The notes: generated by a model from the letters alone, not told the origin. Shown: positions 11,756 to 22,911, counted from the stretch's first letter. The stretch: 64,000 nt of DNA from Psococerastis gibbosa (GCA_963971405.1 OZ020488.1:46296888-46360887), one strand, 5' to 3'. A program made the numbers and translations.

Positions 11756-12909
11756 GTTGGGTCTTGTTTAGGCGCTGGTGAACGGAACTGGCGCTGGAAC
11801 CGTGGCTGTGTGGCACGTTGTCCGTATCTGTCGGCGAACTGTGCCTGTAGAGCCGCGACGTTCTCTGTTAACGTCTTCAATAGGTCCACAGGGGCCATTG
11901 TGCACTCAAGAATCCGGTCACGTGTTGCTGAATTGATGGTGGCCATCTTGTCGGCGAGGTTCGCGACGTCCCCTAGTGACAGGTGATCATGACCGATGAT
12001 TGCCAATTGTATAGCGTGCGGGAGGCGAGACGTCCAAATGGTGCGTAAAACCGAGTCTGATATGGCTTTCTCTGCGAGGGCCCGCAGTCTCCGGAGAAAA
12101 GAGCTGGGAGTTTTGTCCCCTATGTCTTCCGAGATTAGTAGCTGAATGCGACTGCTTGCTGGAAGACTCATTCGTTGGATTAACTGCGTTTTTAGCTCAG
12201 TGTATGGGTTTACTGGTACTGGGGCAGCTAACAAATCTGAGATCTCGCTGAGGGTACTTTGGTCGAGCGCTGAAAGGACGTGGTAATATTTCGTCGTTTC
12301 CATTGTGACCCCAGCAAGTGCGAACTGAGCCTCCGCTTGAGTGAACCACAGTGCCGGTGACAGGTTGGCCGACTGTGTCCAGAAGGGTGGAAGCTTGACC
12401 GAGACTGCCATCGTACTAGCAGGGCCTGTCATCTTGGTTGTAGCCGTGGGTGTCGGTGTTGTGGCTGTAGCAGTTGTAGCTGTAGCGGTTGTAGCTGTAG
12501 CGGTCGTAGCTGTAGCGGTTGTAGCTGTAGTAGCTGTAGCGGTTGTGGCTGTGGTCTGCGGCATCTTGCAGGTTGTGGCTGTGCTGCTGCGGTGAATGTA
12601 GCTGCTCCGGGGTGGTTTCCACCGCCTATGGCCGGATGAGACGTTCTGGAGGCTGGAACTGGAACTGGAACGGGCTGGAAGCTGGAACTGGCTGGAACTG
12701 GAACTGGCTGGAAGCTGGAAGCTGGAAGCTGGAAGCTGGAACTGGCTGGAACTGGAACTGGCTGCAACTGGAATTGGCTGGAACTGGAACTGGCTGGAAC
12801 TGGAACTGGCTGGAACTGGAGCTGGCTGGAACTGGAGCTGGCTGGAACTGGAGCTGGCTGGAACTCGCTGGAACTGGCTGGAATTGGCTGGAACTGGAAT
12901 TGGCTGCAA
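11665..12909 (-). CDS. gag: Ty3/gypsy Gag-like protein with repeat-expanded N-terminus
   Basis: Open frame of 414 codons. The C-terminal two thirds is typical arthropod gypsy Gag: a capsid-like region starting around LPPFWTQ, the [13 protein letters not shown] motif, and a terminal Cys/His segment ([15 protein letters not shown]) as in this Gag type. The N-terminal third is low-complexity: Pro/Val/Ser/Gln runs from a tandem repeat at about 12648-12960 and an Ala/Thr run from a second repeat at 12438-12560. The Met at 12909 lies in the repeat, so the true start is uncertain; an ATG at 12564 (minus) is an alternative. Gag forms the particle around element RNA. Confidence 0.85.
   Translation of the reverse strand: MQPIPVPANSSQFQRVPASSSSSQLQFQPAPVPASSSSSQFQFQPIPVAASSSSSQFQLPASSFQLPASSSSSQFQLPARSSSSSSLQNVSSGHRRWKPPRSSYIHRSSTATTCKMPQTTATTATATTATTATATTATATTATATTATATTPTPTATTKMTGPASTMAVSVKLPPFWTQSANLSPALWFTQAEAQFALAGVTMETTKYYHVLSALDQSTLSEISDLLAAPVPVNPYTELKTQLIQRMSLPASSRIQLLISEDIGDKTPSSFLRRLRALAEKAISDSVLRTIWTSRLPHAIQLAIIGHDHLSLGDVANLADKMATINSATRDRILECTMAPVDLLKTLTENVAALQAQFADRYGQRATQPRFQRQFRSPAPKQDPTWCFYHQTYGRKARKCQQPCRFPKNDDRSQ
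12438..12560 (-). repeat. Tandem repeat inside gag (Ala/Thr-coding)
   Basis: Short units of the form gtagctgtagcggtt on the + strand, about eight diverged units. They encode Thr/Ala runs in the gag frame, while other frames also remain open. Confidence 0.8.
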
Positions 12910-12960
12910 CTGGAATTGGCTGGAACTGGAACTGGCTGGAACTGGAGCTGGAACTGGAAT
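12648..12960 (-). repeat. Tandem repeat inside gag 5' region (ctggaactgg units)
   Basis: Roughly 300 bp of 6- and 12-18-bp units built from ggctggaactggaact, a multiple of three in most places. Several frames on both strands therefore stay open. On the minus strand it encodes Pro-Val-Pro-Ala-Ser-Ser-type repeats. It is a copy-number-variable tract inside an otherwise ordinary element. Confidence 0.85.
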
Positions 12961-12979
12961 CTGGAAGGCTGCTTGTTCC

Positions 12980-12997
12980 GTTGTCGAGGGTCACCAA
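12980..12997 (-). promoter_or_regulatory. Candidate primer binding site of the gypsy element
   Basis: Directly after the 5' LTR (minus strand), separated by one T, is TGGTGACCCTCGACAAC. The TGG start complements tRNA 3' CCA. The priming tRNA was not identified. Confidence 0.55.
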
Positions 12998-13384
12998 TGT
13001 AGCTTGTCGAAGGACGATGCAATTGAATAGGCAGTGTAGACTTGAATTGGTTTGTATTGCAGTGCTTCGACTCAAGTTAGAGTAATTTAACACACAGTGG
13101 TTACAATATGAGCTGTGAGACGAGAACGATACATGCTTACAATTAATATTGAATTTGATCCAGCCTGCTTCCATATAGAAAAACCAACTCTGTGTCCACA
13201 GCTAAAGGAGCTGATGAGACACAGAGGGTAGATTAAAGATATTATTGAATAAGAGAAATAAATACGTAAAAGGAAGATTGAGGAATATTGAATTATCTGA
13301 ATGTGAACAGCGCCATCTACCGGGAAAAAGGTGAAGCTGGAAGCAGACTGGTTATTACACATGTGGGACTAAGTGGTCCCCACA
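12998..13384 (-). repeat. 5' LTR of the gypsy element
   Basis: 387 bp, carrying the element promoter by family knowledge. It appears identical to the LTR at 8094-8480. Confidence 0.93.
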
Positions 13385-13439
13385 ATTCCATAAATTGGCA
13401 TACAAATATTGGTATGCATAGGTATTTCCCCAAAAATCC

Positions 13440-13627
13440 ACAGAAAAACCTCAAAAATTGTTGATCCCGGAAATTTCTCGGAATAGAATTAGTTCCCACG
13501 GAATTCTGAGTTAAACCACGGAATGTGGCAGCCCTAATAAATAATTATACGATGTTCTGTGTCCGTAAGTCCATGAGCATGCGCAGTGCAAACGAATGGT
13601 GCAAACACAGGTGTTACGCTGACCGAC
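13440..13627 (-). repeat. Right arm of the long inverted repeat around the gypsy insertion
   Basis: Reverse complement of 7334-7495, ending in 'ggtgttacgc' opposite 'gcgtaacacc' of the left arm. The next bases, 'tgaccgactcgt', also occur inverted at about 5456-5475, pointing to a further fragment of the same element there. Confidence 0.65.
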
Positions 13628-14264
13628 TCGTTAGAAGATGAATCAAGTCCCTACACCTCCACATGATTTGCTTGCGGCAGTGGGGACCAATAGAAGATCC
13701 GCCATCTTTTGGCCTCAGATTTTCGCGCCAAATGAAACTATAGTTATCTTATGGTACCTAACCCTACATTTTTAAAACAAAAAAAATGTGTCTTTATTTA
13801 ATATTTAGGCTGCCTAACTTCACTATTATAATTAATAGGCTTTCCCAAAATAGCTGAAAATTATTATTAAAAATAAACAATAGCATCAAAAAAGTTCAAT
13901 CATCTAAAACAACAACTATACTGTACCCTATGAAAGTTAAAATGTAGCAAATGCAAAATTAAATTATAGGCAATAATAACAGTGCAACAAAAAGGCATTT
14001 TCTCTTAGTTTTTAAATAAAATACAGAATACACCCTGCTGTGAGCCCAAAAATGGTGGAAATCAAATGACCATGCGACACTAGCGCCAATGGTACTTCTA
14101 GTATACTATATTCATTGATATACTAGTTGATATTGCTAGTTGAAGTGTAGTCAAGGACAGATGAAGGGGGGAGCTGCCCCTAAAATCTTATAAGCTAGCC
14201 TGTTGTAAGTTGCCTAACTTATTACGTTATAATGTAAAGGATACTAGTTCAATGATTAGATTAG
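13628..14264. other. Intergenic, repeat fragments only
   Basis: AT-rich. Contains 'taagctagcctgttgtaagt' (about 14189-14210), a fragment that recurs inverted at about 14800 and direct at about 16322. No gene is visible. Confidence 0.5.
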
Positions 14265-16190
14265 AACATTGAACTATATATATATACACTGGAAACACAC
14301 CAGGAGCGCTAGGGATGTCGGCAACGGACAAAACCTGATATCTTGGATATTATGGCAGAAGCGTTCCATGCCATATACACTTACGTGTAAATTTGATGTA
14401 TTTCAATAATTTTTTTTATACGATTTATTGACATTTTCTGCTTTTGTAATATTTTTTTATTTATTATAGAACAATATTCTATGGTCACATACCGGCATTT
14501 ATGAATATTTATTAATATTTAGCTAGGAATATGTTACTAAGAAAAATTGTGTCAAGCAGCAATTTAACAAAATATAGCCAAACTATTTAGTCCAATCTAA
14601 CCATGTTCGTCTATTTAATTGCATTGGGACTAAATTTAAAGTGTTCAACTTGCTAAATTTAGGCTCCTACCTATACCAGGAGTACCGTATATCCTATATC
14701 CAGCCCATTGGGGGGGGGGGGGGGGAAATTTGGCTCAAAATATAATAAACATATGTAGTATCCTTTACATTATAACGTAATTAGTTAGGCAACTTACAAC
14801 AGGCTAGCTTATAAGATTTTGGGGGCAGCTCCCCCTTCAGCTGTCCTTGACTACACTTCAACTAGAATAAGCAGAATATTAAAAGAATAAGTAGTCACTC
14901 TGGCTACACCCCACGGACGGATACAGAGAGGCAGGTGCCCACCCCCCTGGATCCACCCCATGGACGGAGACAGGGGGGCGGATATCCCCCATCTCCCCTC
15001 CCCAAAAAAAATTTCTTCGGTAAATCTATTTTATAAGTTAATTTTTATAACGCTCTGATTTAACCGGCATTAGCATTTTTAAATCTCATAGCCTACTTAT
15101 TATGCTTACACGATGTGAATATTCTGTATGCTATCATCGATGAAAAAATATTGCAGCGTAGTAGGCCAATGCTGTTGATTTAGGGATGCCAATATCAATA
15201 AGCCTAATAATTTCTAGACATTTTGCAGTACGTGTGATTTGCAAGAAAGCCACGAAATTCGCCCAAATGGGAAATAAAAACACCCTTTTCCTCTGTAAAC
15301 TTGCCTTATAGTGTTTCGCTATTTTTATTCACTATCAAAACTTAGGTTCTGCAGGACTAGGCCTACTTAGGCTGCTGGAATTATCAGCTTCCTAAAATAA
15401 TTTTAAACTTGACTAACTAAAAAATGCCTTGAGGTTGAAACAATAATAATAATAATAATAATTAGTATTAAAATTATACAGGACAATCAAGGCCGTAGCC
15501 AGGATTTTTTTTTTTTTTTGGGGGGAGGGTTAAAATTTCATTGGGTATTATATAGTGGTTTTTCTGTTTCCTCTCAAAATCCGATTCTATCTAGTGTCAA
15601 GCCATTTCATTTCGGGGCAGTAACGGTGTGAGAAAATGTTTTCGGGGGGGGGGGGGGGCGTTGGCCCAAAAAATATCGCATTTCCCTTACTTGAGTAATA
15701 ATTTCTCTTAATTTCCTTCAAAAGTCCATTCTTACTAGAATACGCTATTTCTCTCGAGGGGGGGGGGGCGACCGCCCCCCGCCCCCCAAGGATCCCCCCT
15801 TGGCTACGGCCTTGAGGATAATTGAAAGTGTGCAATTTGTTAACATAATGATTGAGAAAACTGAAATAAACCCATAAATGTTGCCTCAACTAATGACCAA
15901 ACCATGCGAACACTTACTTGTGAAAAGTAATATTTTCCCCCGTTTCTCGACATATCTTGAACCTATTAGTGCATTTGTAAGCAGAGCAAGATATGACCAT
16001 TATGTCAAACCAAAGAAAAACTCAATAAATGGGTAAATAGATTAAATAACAGGCAATGAAATACGTCTAAATCGCATTGAAGGCAATGGAGTCAACCACT
16101 TCTTGCCATAATAACCCTTTCTGTCACGTGACCAAAAGTGAAGACATTTGTTCAGCGTGGGTTAGGGGCCGTGGTAGTAATCCATGTATA
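14265..16190 (+). repeat. Segmental duplication, copy 2
   Basis: Collinear with 5505-7333. At its right end 'ccatgtatatcaatg' continues into 'tattagaagg', so this copy lacks the inverted-repeat element found at 7334 in copy 1 and preserves the empty site. Confidence 0.85.
15488..15814. mobile_element. hAT-type MITE, duplicated copy 2
   Basis: Same ends as 6647-6951. The left flank is AGGACAAT (15480-15487) and the right flank AGGATAAT (15815-15822), an 8-bp target duplication with one change. The insertion predates the segmental duplication. Confidence 0.85.
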
Positions 16191-16412
16191 TCAATGTATT
16201 AGAAGGTCTTTGAGATGAATGACTGCCAACTACTGCAATGGTGTAGTTTTCGCGCCAAATTACACCCGAATTGACATACCTACTTTTTATACTGCTTAGG
16301 CGGTTTTACTTCAAATTTGATTAAGCTAGCCTGTTGTAAGTTGCCTAACTTATTACGTTATAATGTAAAGGATACTACATATGTTTATTATATTTTGAGC
16401 CAAATTTCCCGA

Positions 16413-16514
16413 TTGTTTTGTTTTAAGGAGACTATTGTGTAGATACTTAACTTAAAATTAAGTTATAATAGATAAGTTGAGTATCTACATAATAGTCTCC
16501 TTAAAACAAAACAA
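16413..16514. repeat. Perfectly pairing 42-bp hairpin
   Basis: The arm starting at 16413 (ttgttttgttttaaggagac...) and its inverted partner ending at 16514 pair over about 42 bp; the only two differences are G:U-compatible in RNA. The loop is about 18 nt. It could be a tiny MITE or, if transcribed, a miRNA-like precursor. It lies about 0.5 kb upstream of GH16-A. Confidence 0.75.
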
Positions 16515-16962
16515 ACGTCAATGACAAAATCAAATTTGCAGGAAAATTGCTCAGTGGAATACCCGCCTTAGCACAGATTATAGGTAAGCATTTTCTACGT
16601 TTACAACGCATAAATCGATCGATGGCCGGGAACTCACGTTGACTATATATTTTAACACCTAGAAAGCACCTACTGTGCCTATACTGTAGGTAACCGGTCA
16701 AAGTACTAAATTGTACATGCGGTACAGGGCACTCAAGGAAACAAACACAAATTCGTTAACAGATACCGTACCGTAGTCGTAATCTTATTTAGAAGTCCCG
16801 CTTTGTTTTTCTAAGATAATCCCACTTCAGCAAAAGTAGGTACCTTTACCGATTAAATTGTTATCGTATCAAGTAGGTAAGTTTACATAGCGTTGCTAGC
16901 AATATTATTGTTCAATCGAACTGCTATCACAACACAATCTTTTCCATTGAGTTATCGGACGG

Positions 16963-16998
16963 GTATAAGTATTCCGAGTGGAGGGTGGCCCTTCTCAG
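16963..16998 (+). promoter_or_regulatory. Core promoter of GH16-A: TATA box and initiator
   Basis: TATAAG at 16963-16968 and an arthropod-type initiator TCAGT at 16994-16998. The presumed +1 A (16996) is 33 bp from the start of the TATA box, the expected spacing. The predicted 5' UTR is only 13 nt before ATG 17009. GH16-B has a TCAGT at exactly the same distance from its ATG. Confidence 0.6.
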
Positions 16999-17008
16999 TG
17001 CTGGCAAC

Positions 17009-20000
17009 ATGCTGCGAGAGCTGTGCGTGCTGATTTGCGTGGCTGCGGCGGTGAAGGCCTCCGCCGTGCCGCCCAGGGAGCCCAGGCTCATCTGGGAGGA
17101 CAACTTCGACTACCTGGACGAGAACAAGTGGCACCACCTGGTCACTTCGTGGGGTGGGGGCAATCAGGAGTTTCAGTACTACAGAAATGTCAGGAAAAAC
17201 AGGTAGGGGTGGCAATTAACAATTTACCCTTAAGATACCACTGCTGGAGTGTAACTATGTTCAGAAGAGCCGTTTCAAGTATAGTATTAGGCCTATTGCT
17301 TTCCAATTTATACGTAGTATATAAGGAATGTGATGGTCAAAATTTTCGATTCCGAGATTTCAACGGGTTTACACGTTTTGAGGTCCCAGGAACCCAAAAA
17401 AGTGGTTTTTACGAAATGTCTGTCACTCTGTTCATCGATTTCCGGGCAAGCTACTCGGTCGATTTTGATGAAATTTGGCTTGTAGGTTCACAAAAATCAC
17501 ACCTCGATTTTTTTATTTTGAGCCGACTTAATTTTGGGGGGTTTTATTCTCAAAAAACTCCAAAAAAGCGTCCAAAAAATTATTTCTCAAAAACGGCTCC
17601 AAAGGTTTTCTTTTAAATTCACATACATTGTGGTCGTTATTAATGTTAATGAAATTCGGGGAGTCACTGGCCCATTGATAGCATTGGCGTAAATAGGGGA
17701 TCCTGGGGGCTTAGCCCCCCCCCCCCCCAGGTCCACCCGTAGCCCCCCCCCCCAGGATTTCCCGCCTCCCCTCAATGGTAGGTTTATTCACCGTTATAAT
17801 ATCTCAATTGTACTGCTTGCAAACATTGGCGTACATAGGGGGGTCCTGTCCCCCCCCCCCCCAGGATTTCTGGTGATAAAGACGCTATTGAGGTTAAAGG
17901 CATAGTATCCACAATAACGAAAGGGAAATTAATTCTTAGTATGCTTATTTTACATGAAAAAAAAAATCATCATATTGACCAAGTACTTTCACAAAAATTG
18001 TATAACTCAAAATGCTTAAAACCTCAATACTTTAGAGCTATTTTTTCCAAATTTTTCTCCGGGGGAGACCCCCGGGTCCCCCTCAATGATATGTTTATTC
18101 GTCGTTATATTATCTAAATTGTATTCCTTGCAAACATTGGCATAAATAGGGGGTCCTGCCCCCCAGAAGCATCAGTAGCCCCCCCCCCCCCAGTATTTCT
18201 GGTGACAAAGACATTATGGAGACGAAAGGCAAAGTATCCACAATAACGAAAGGGAAATTAATTCTTGGTAGGCCTATGCGTATTTCACATGAAAGACATC
18301 ATGAAAAAAATTAACATATTGACCAAGTACTTTCACAAAAATGTATTACTCAAAATGCTTAAACCCCAACATTTCAGACCGATTTTTGCTTTCCAATTTA
18401 TACGTAGTATAAGGAAAGCTTTGTGATGGTCGAAATTTTCGTTTCCGAGATTTCAACGGATTTACACGTTTTGAGGTCCCAGGAACCCAAAAAAGTGGTT
18501 TTTACGAAATGTCTGTCTGTCTGTTCGTTGGTTTCCGGGCAAACTACTCGGTCGATTTTGATGAAATTTGGCATGTAGGTTTATAAAAATCATACCTCCA
18601 GACCATTTTTTATATTTTGGGCTGGCTCAATTTGGCGGGTTTTATTCTCAAAAAACTCCAAAAAAACATCTTAAAAAATTATTTCTCAAAAACGGCTCCA
18701 ACGATTTCTTTTAAATTCACATATATTGTAGTCGTTATTAATGCTGATAAAATGCGGGGGGTTGCTTGCCCCTTGATAGTTTCCTTCTGGGGTAAAAAAA
18801 TAAAAATAACTAAATTTTAATGAAAAATGACTAAAAAATAATTTTTCTGTGAAACCTTTCCATCGATGATTTCTAACTTCAGGTATGTTTTAGGTGTTCA
18901 ATAGGATAACAAAAACTGACAGGTTGCATTCCCAAAAAAATATTTGCTTTGAAAAAATGATAGAAAATTCACACTTAAATGCATTGCGTGCCCTGCCATT
19001 ATTGCTGTGTGGTTATGTGTAGGTCTGACCTATCTAGAATTTAAGTCACCTTCAGTGACGTCAGGTGGGCGACCCCCCCCCCCCCCGTGATATCCGAAAT
19101 TTAACTATAGGAAACTTATTTTCCATGAAATTAATCATTTTCTCTCTCTACTAATCGATAAATTGGAAAGCATGTTCGAGTAAACTCGGACCGGTTCTTT
19201 CAAACATTTTCTTCGTCTGTAAAATCGCAACTGTACTGCTTTGCAAAATGCGTAAACCCTTCCTAATTTGGGCTCCCCTTTCTCCGGGATAGAATATTCG
19301 TAAAACCTCACTAATTTCGGCCCAATTATCACTTTTATTTCTCCAGGGGTGACCCCCGGGCTCCCCGTTCTCCAGGGTATACTGTATATGCGTAAAACCT
19401 CACTAATTTGGGCCAATTTATAGATTTTTTTTCTCCGGGGGAACAAGGTCTTGGAGTCCTCAAGCCCCCCCCCCCCCCAGAAAGTTTGGGAATTTACGCC
19501 GATGATTGATAGTTTTCTTGTCGGGGTAAAAAAATAAAAATAACTAAATTTTCATGAAGAATGACTAAAAAATAATTTTTCTGTGCAACCTTTCTATCGA
19601 TGATTTCTACCTTCAGGTATGTTTTAGGTGTTAAATTGAGTATAAAAACCGGACAGGTTTCTTTTCCAAATAAATATTTGATTTTGTGCAAAAAATTATA
19701 GAAAATTAACGCTGAAATGCATTGCGTGATGCCTTTATTAATTAATGTGTGGTAATGTATTGGTCTGTCCGATCTAGAATATGCAATGCCATCGATGAAT
19801 TTCGTGCTTTGGGATAGGGGATAACCTAGGCCGTTGCCAGAGGGGGTTTCAGGAGGTCCGGACCCCCCCCCTCTCCCCAAATGGTTGATGCGTACACTAG
19901 ATAGAATGGAGTTTTAAGGATTTTTAAATATATTCAGGTTACGTCACCCCCCCCCCCCTCCACCTCCTGAGATATCCGAAATTTAACCATAGGAAAATTA

Positions 20001-22911
20001 TTAACTATGCAATTTCTCATTTTATGGATTTTGTAATGCGAGTGTGCTGCTGTCGACGTTGCAGCAAGGCCGTTTTCCCAATCCTACATATAATACCTTT
20101 ATGAGATGTACGCGTACGGTGCACGGGTACAGCATGCTTTTTCATATACATATGTATTTTGTACAATGCTGGCCTACCATTTGATATTGGGGTTTCAGCT
20201 GGGTTGACGGAGGGACTTTGAAAATCCGTCCGACGCCTACTAACGAAGAGAAGACTGACAATGAAATCCGCTACGGCAATATTTACGACCCTACATGCAA
20301 TATGGAACCCTGTGTCTCGTAAGTGTAATATCTATGAATCTATCACTGCAAATTACTATGTTCCATACAAGGCACAAAAGTTGGCCGACAAAAAATAATA
20401 GAGGTAGGCCTATGCTTTAATTAAAATAAGGAATAAAAACAGCACACCGGAATTACTTTTAATAACATATGGAGATTCAGATAACTTTTAAGTGTAGCCT
20501 ACGGTATCCAGTAAATAACCTGATACGTCATGTAATTATTTCTATTAAACTTCACCAAGTACTACTGTACAGGCAATTGGTGTGCCTATAACCAAATATA
20601 ATTTTTTCCATTGCAATATATTCAACAAATCATTAAGTTAGAAAATATAAATGAAATCTATGGCTGCCATGAGGTCTTTAGCCTGTAATGTGCACGTCTC
20701 CAAGCCGACAGAATTTATCAAAGCTAGTTTTTCAGACAATCAGGGGGGGACTCGGTGAGCCCCGTGTTCTCGGCTCGGCTTCACACACAGGGAATCTTCG
20801 ACGTCGCCTACAGCCGCGTTGAGTTCCGTGCCAAACTCCCCCGTGGTGACTGGATCTGGCCAGGTTAGTACGGACTACGGGCACTCTACAGTTCAGTACC
20901 GTACAGCTAACACCTACATGTAAAATGCAAACCGATTCTTGACATTGGGTAGGCTCGATGACTTTCTCGCTTATTGAGCTGTCCTGCAATAATATGTTTA
21001 AGCCATCGTGGATGTTTCCGCAACTCTTGAAAAGATTGATGGGGGGAGGGTACCGATTATATTGACCATTTTTCTTATGCCTCACAAAAAATGGAGAAAC
21101 GGTGCAAGTAAATATTTTTGAGACAAACCTTTATTGTATCTATGTTTAATAACGGCAAGAAAATGTTGGAAGCGTAAACTACACTATATAAATCCATTCT
21201 TTTTAAAAAATGTGAGAAATGATGGTTGCAGCCCTGTGGATGCTTCCCGCCCAGGACTGGTACGGGCCATGGCCCCGCTCCGGCGAGATCGACGTCATGG
21301 AAAGCCGCGGGAACCGGGACTACCGGGACTCGCCGGGCGGAAACTCTGTCGGAGTTGACGTAATCGCGTCCACCATGCACTGGGGCCCCGATGAGGGCAA
21401 CAACCGCTACTATATGACTTCCTGGCCCAAGTAAGTATTGTAGATGGAAGAGAGGGAAACTGGGAGTAGGATCGGTGGGATACAATTTTGGGACCCCTGC
21501 AGAGGGAGTGCAGGTTAGAGGAGTGGCGGTTTCTCCTTCCCATATAAATGATAACATATTGTACTATTAACGTACACTTAGAACACATTTTACACAAGCA
21601 CCGAACCCGCCATACTCATATAAAACGCTATGTAGACGACCTTGAGCTTTTGTGCAAGTACGTAGGTATATCACATTATATTTTCACATTGACTGGCCGT
21701 CACCTTTAAATCGTTGATTTGCCGTAAAACGTGTAAATTGTCATTACTGGTATCATGGATAAACATAGGCCTACCTACAGTATATACACAGTCACACTTT
21801 ATTCCATCTCGATCTGTCATCTACAAGTATTGTTCTATCCCCTTGTGACCCATAGGTAAGCTACCCTATATATTATCTGAGATTGTCAACGATGAGTTTG
21901 TAGGTTTGTCGGGATCGTCAACACACATTATGTTAACTGTGGGCTAGTTAATGGTTTTGTGTGACATTCCAGGAAGATCAACGGCGGGGACTACTCAGAC
22001 GACTTCCACGTGTACTCGGTGGAGCGAACCCCGGACCACATCACGTTCCGCGTCGACAACCAGGAGGTCGGTTCCGTCTACCCCCCTGGTGGCGGATTCT
22101 GGGAACTCGGAGGGTTTGGCGGTAACAACCTATGGGCAGGCAACGGTCGCGTGGCTCCATTTGACCGGCCGGTATGTCAATACTCTATAGCATGCAATAG
22201 TTAGGGCACCCCCGCCCTGTTCAAGGTTGTCCCTTTCATCAGCCAGTATAGGTATCCAATACTCTATGCCATATATAAGAATTAGAACACATGTTCCGTA
22301 TCGGTGACCAGGAAGTCAGCTCAGCCAACCTCCCCTGAAGGAACTCGGGGATTTGGCGGTTGTCATCAAAGGGAGCGATTGCACCCTTTCCAGCCTCGGA
22401 ATTCTAAGATTTGATATAATATGATCTTGTTGTGAGGATATCGGCTATCTCAGTTTGTGGTTCTTCTCCATATTATATTCCTGTATGTAACAATCGCAGG
22501 TCTCTTATTAAGGCTATTCTGCTGTTGACCAGTAGGCCTAGCCATATTTTGCGGACAGTTTCATTTTGCCCCTAAACGCGTGGGCCCAACATGTTTTTCA
22601 ACAGTTCCGACATTATTTTCTCTGTTATCATCAATATGTGGGACATTATTTACCTACATGAATTGAGATGCGGTGTGTTTGTCCGAAAACTATATGTATA
22701 TGATATTGTTTTGCAGTTCTACCTGATCCTGAACGTGGCGGTGGGAGGCCGGTTCTTTGTGGACAGCTTCGTGAACGGGCCGTACCCCCGGCCCTGGGAC
22801 TGGAACTCAGGCCACCCCATGCTGCAGTTCTACGAGTCGCAGAACACGTGGATTTCCACGTGGGACCGCCCGCAAATGGAGGTCGATTATGTCCGTGTTT
22901 ATGAACTGTAA
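17009..22911 (+). CDS. GH16-A: secreted GH16 beta-1,3-glucanase / beta-glucan-binding protein
   Basis: Exons 17009-17202, 20199-20318, 20736-20863, 21232-21430, 21973-22171 and 22717-22911 join to 1035 bp, 344 aa, no internal stop, all introns GT-AG. Signal peptide about residues 1-19 (LCVLICVAAAVKA core); GH16 lectin/glucanase domain over nearly all the rest. The catalytic motif is GEIDVMES: E166 (nucleophile), D168, E171 (acid/base). Also seen: RLIWEDNFD near the start, a Cys pair in YDPTCNMEPC, RAKLPRGDWIWPALWMLP before the active site, MHWGP after it, and a C-terminal DYVRVYEL strand. Family role: hydrolysis or recognition of beta-1,3-glucans outside the cell. Intact catalytic residues favour an enzyme; crustacean LGBPs also keep them, so a pattern-recognition role remains possible. 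ATTAAA follows the stop at about 22940. Intron 1 is crowded with repeats. Confidence 0.92.
17298..17682 (+). mobile_element. E1 repeat, 5' part, in GH16-A intron 1
   Basis: Starts with GCTTTCCAATTTATACGTAG and follows the family through 'tttacacgttttgaggtccc' and 'gaaatttggc'. It stops at 'ggcccattgatag', so the 3' half is missing. The microsatellite is reduced to one or two GTCT units. Confidence 0.8.
17683..18387. repeat. Diverged tandem units with poly-C tracts, GH16-A intron 1
   Basis: Three starts of 'cattggcgta(a/c)atagggg' (17683, 17824, 18135), each followed by a C-run and 'aggattt(c)'; two units continue with 'ccacaataacgaaagggaaa'. Units are about 300 bp. One contains 'gggggagacccccggg', the subrepeat also found at 28070, 40735, 54756 and 61050. 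Non-coding. Confidence 0.7.
18388..19199 (+). mobile_element. E1 repeat, full-length copy in GH16-A intron 1
   Basis: 5' palindrome GCTTTCC...GGAAAGC at 18388-18419, a short GTCT tract near 18510, then the conserved interior. The subterminal TAAATTGGAAAGC is at about 19159-19171, followed by the hairpin CGAGTAAACTCG and the terminus GGACCGGTTCTT. Confidence 0.88.
19503..20040 (+). mobile_element. E1 repeat, interior fragment with a MITE piece
   Basis: Matches E1 from the 'ttgatagttttctt' block onward ('gaaatgcattgcgtg', 'ggtctg(t)cc'). It is interrupted near 19817-19870 by a piece with 'aggccgttgccagaggggg' and a C-run, and lacks the 3' terminus. Confidence 0.65.

Larger units (their letters stand above)
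8094..13384 (-). mobile_element. Complete Ty3/gypsy LTR retrotransposon
   Basis: 5291 bp, coding on the minus strand. Flanking LTRs at 8094-8480 and 12998-13384 are each 387 bp, start TG and end CA, and appear identical by eye. A 4-bp target duplication ATTC flanks the element (8090-8093, 13385-13388). A primer-binding-site candidate follows the 5' LTR and a purine tract precedes the 3' LTR. The gag and pol frames are open, in the order protease, RT, RNase H, integrase, so it is Ty3/gypsy. No third (envelope) ORF is present. Identical LTRs and open frames mean a very recent insertion, possibly still mobile. It landed inside an older inverted-repeat element. Confidence 0.95.

Noticed and set aside
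12543..13085. Plus-strand 180-codon frame of Trp/Asn/Gly/Leu repeats
   Set aside because: Antisense translation of the gag tandem repeat and LTR; repeat units in multiples of three keep all frames open.
12626..13174. Minus-strand frames crossing the 5' LTR into the repeat
   Set aside because: They begin inside the LTR and include it; the same N-terminal peptide appears at the other LTR, so it is not a gene start.
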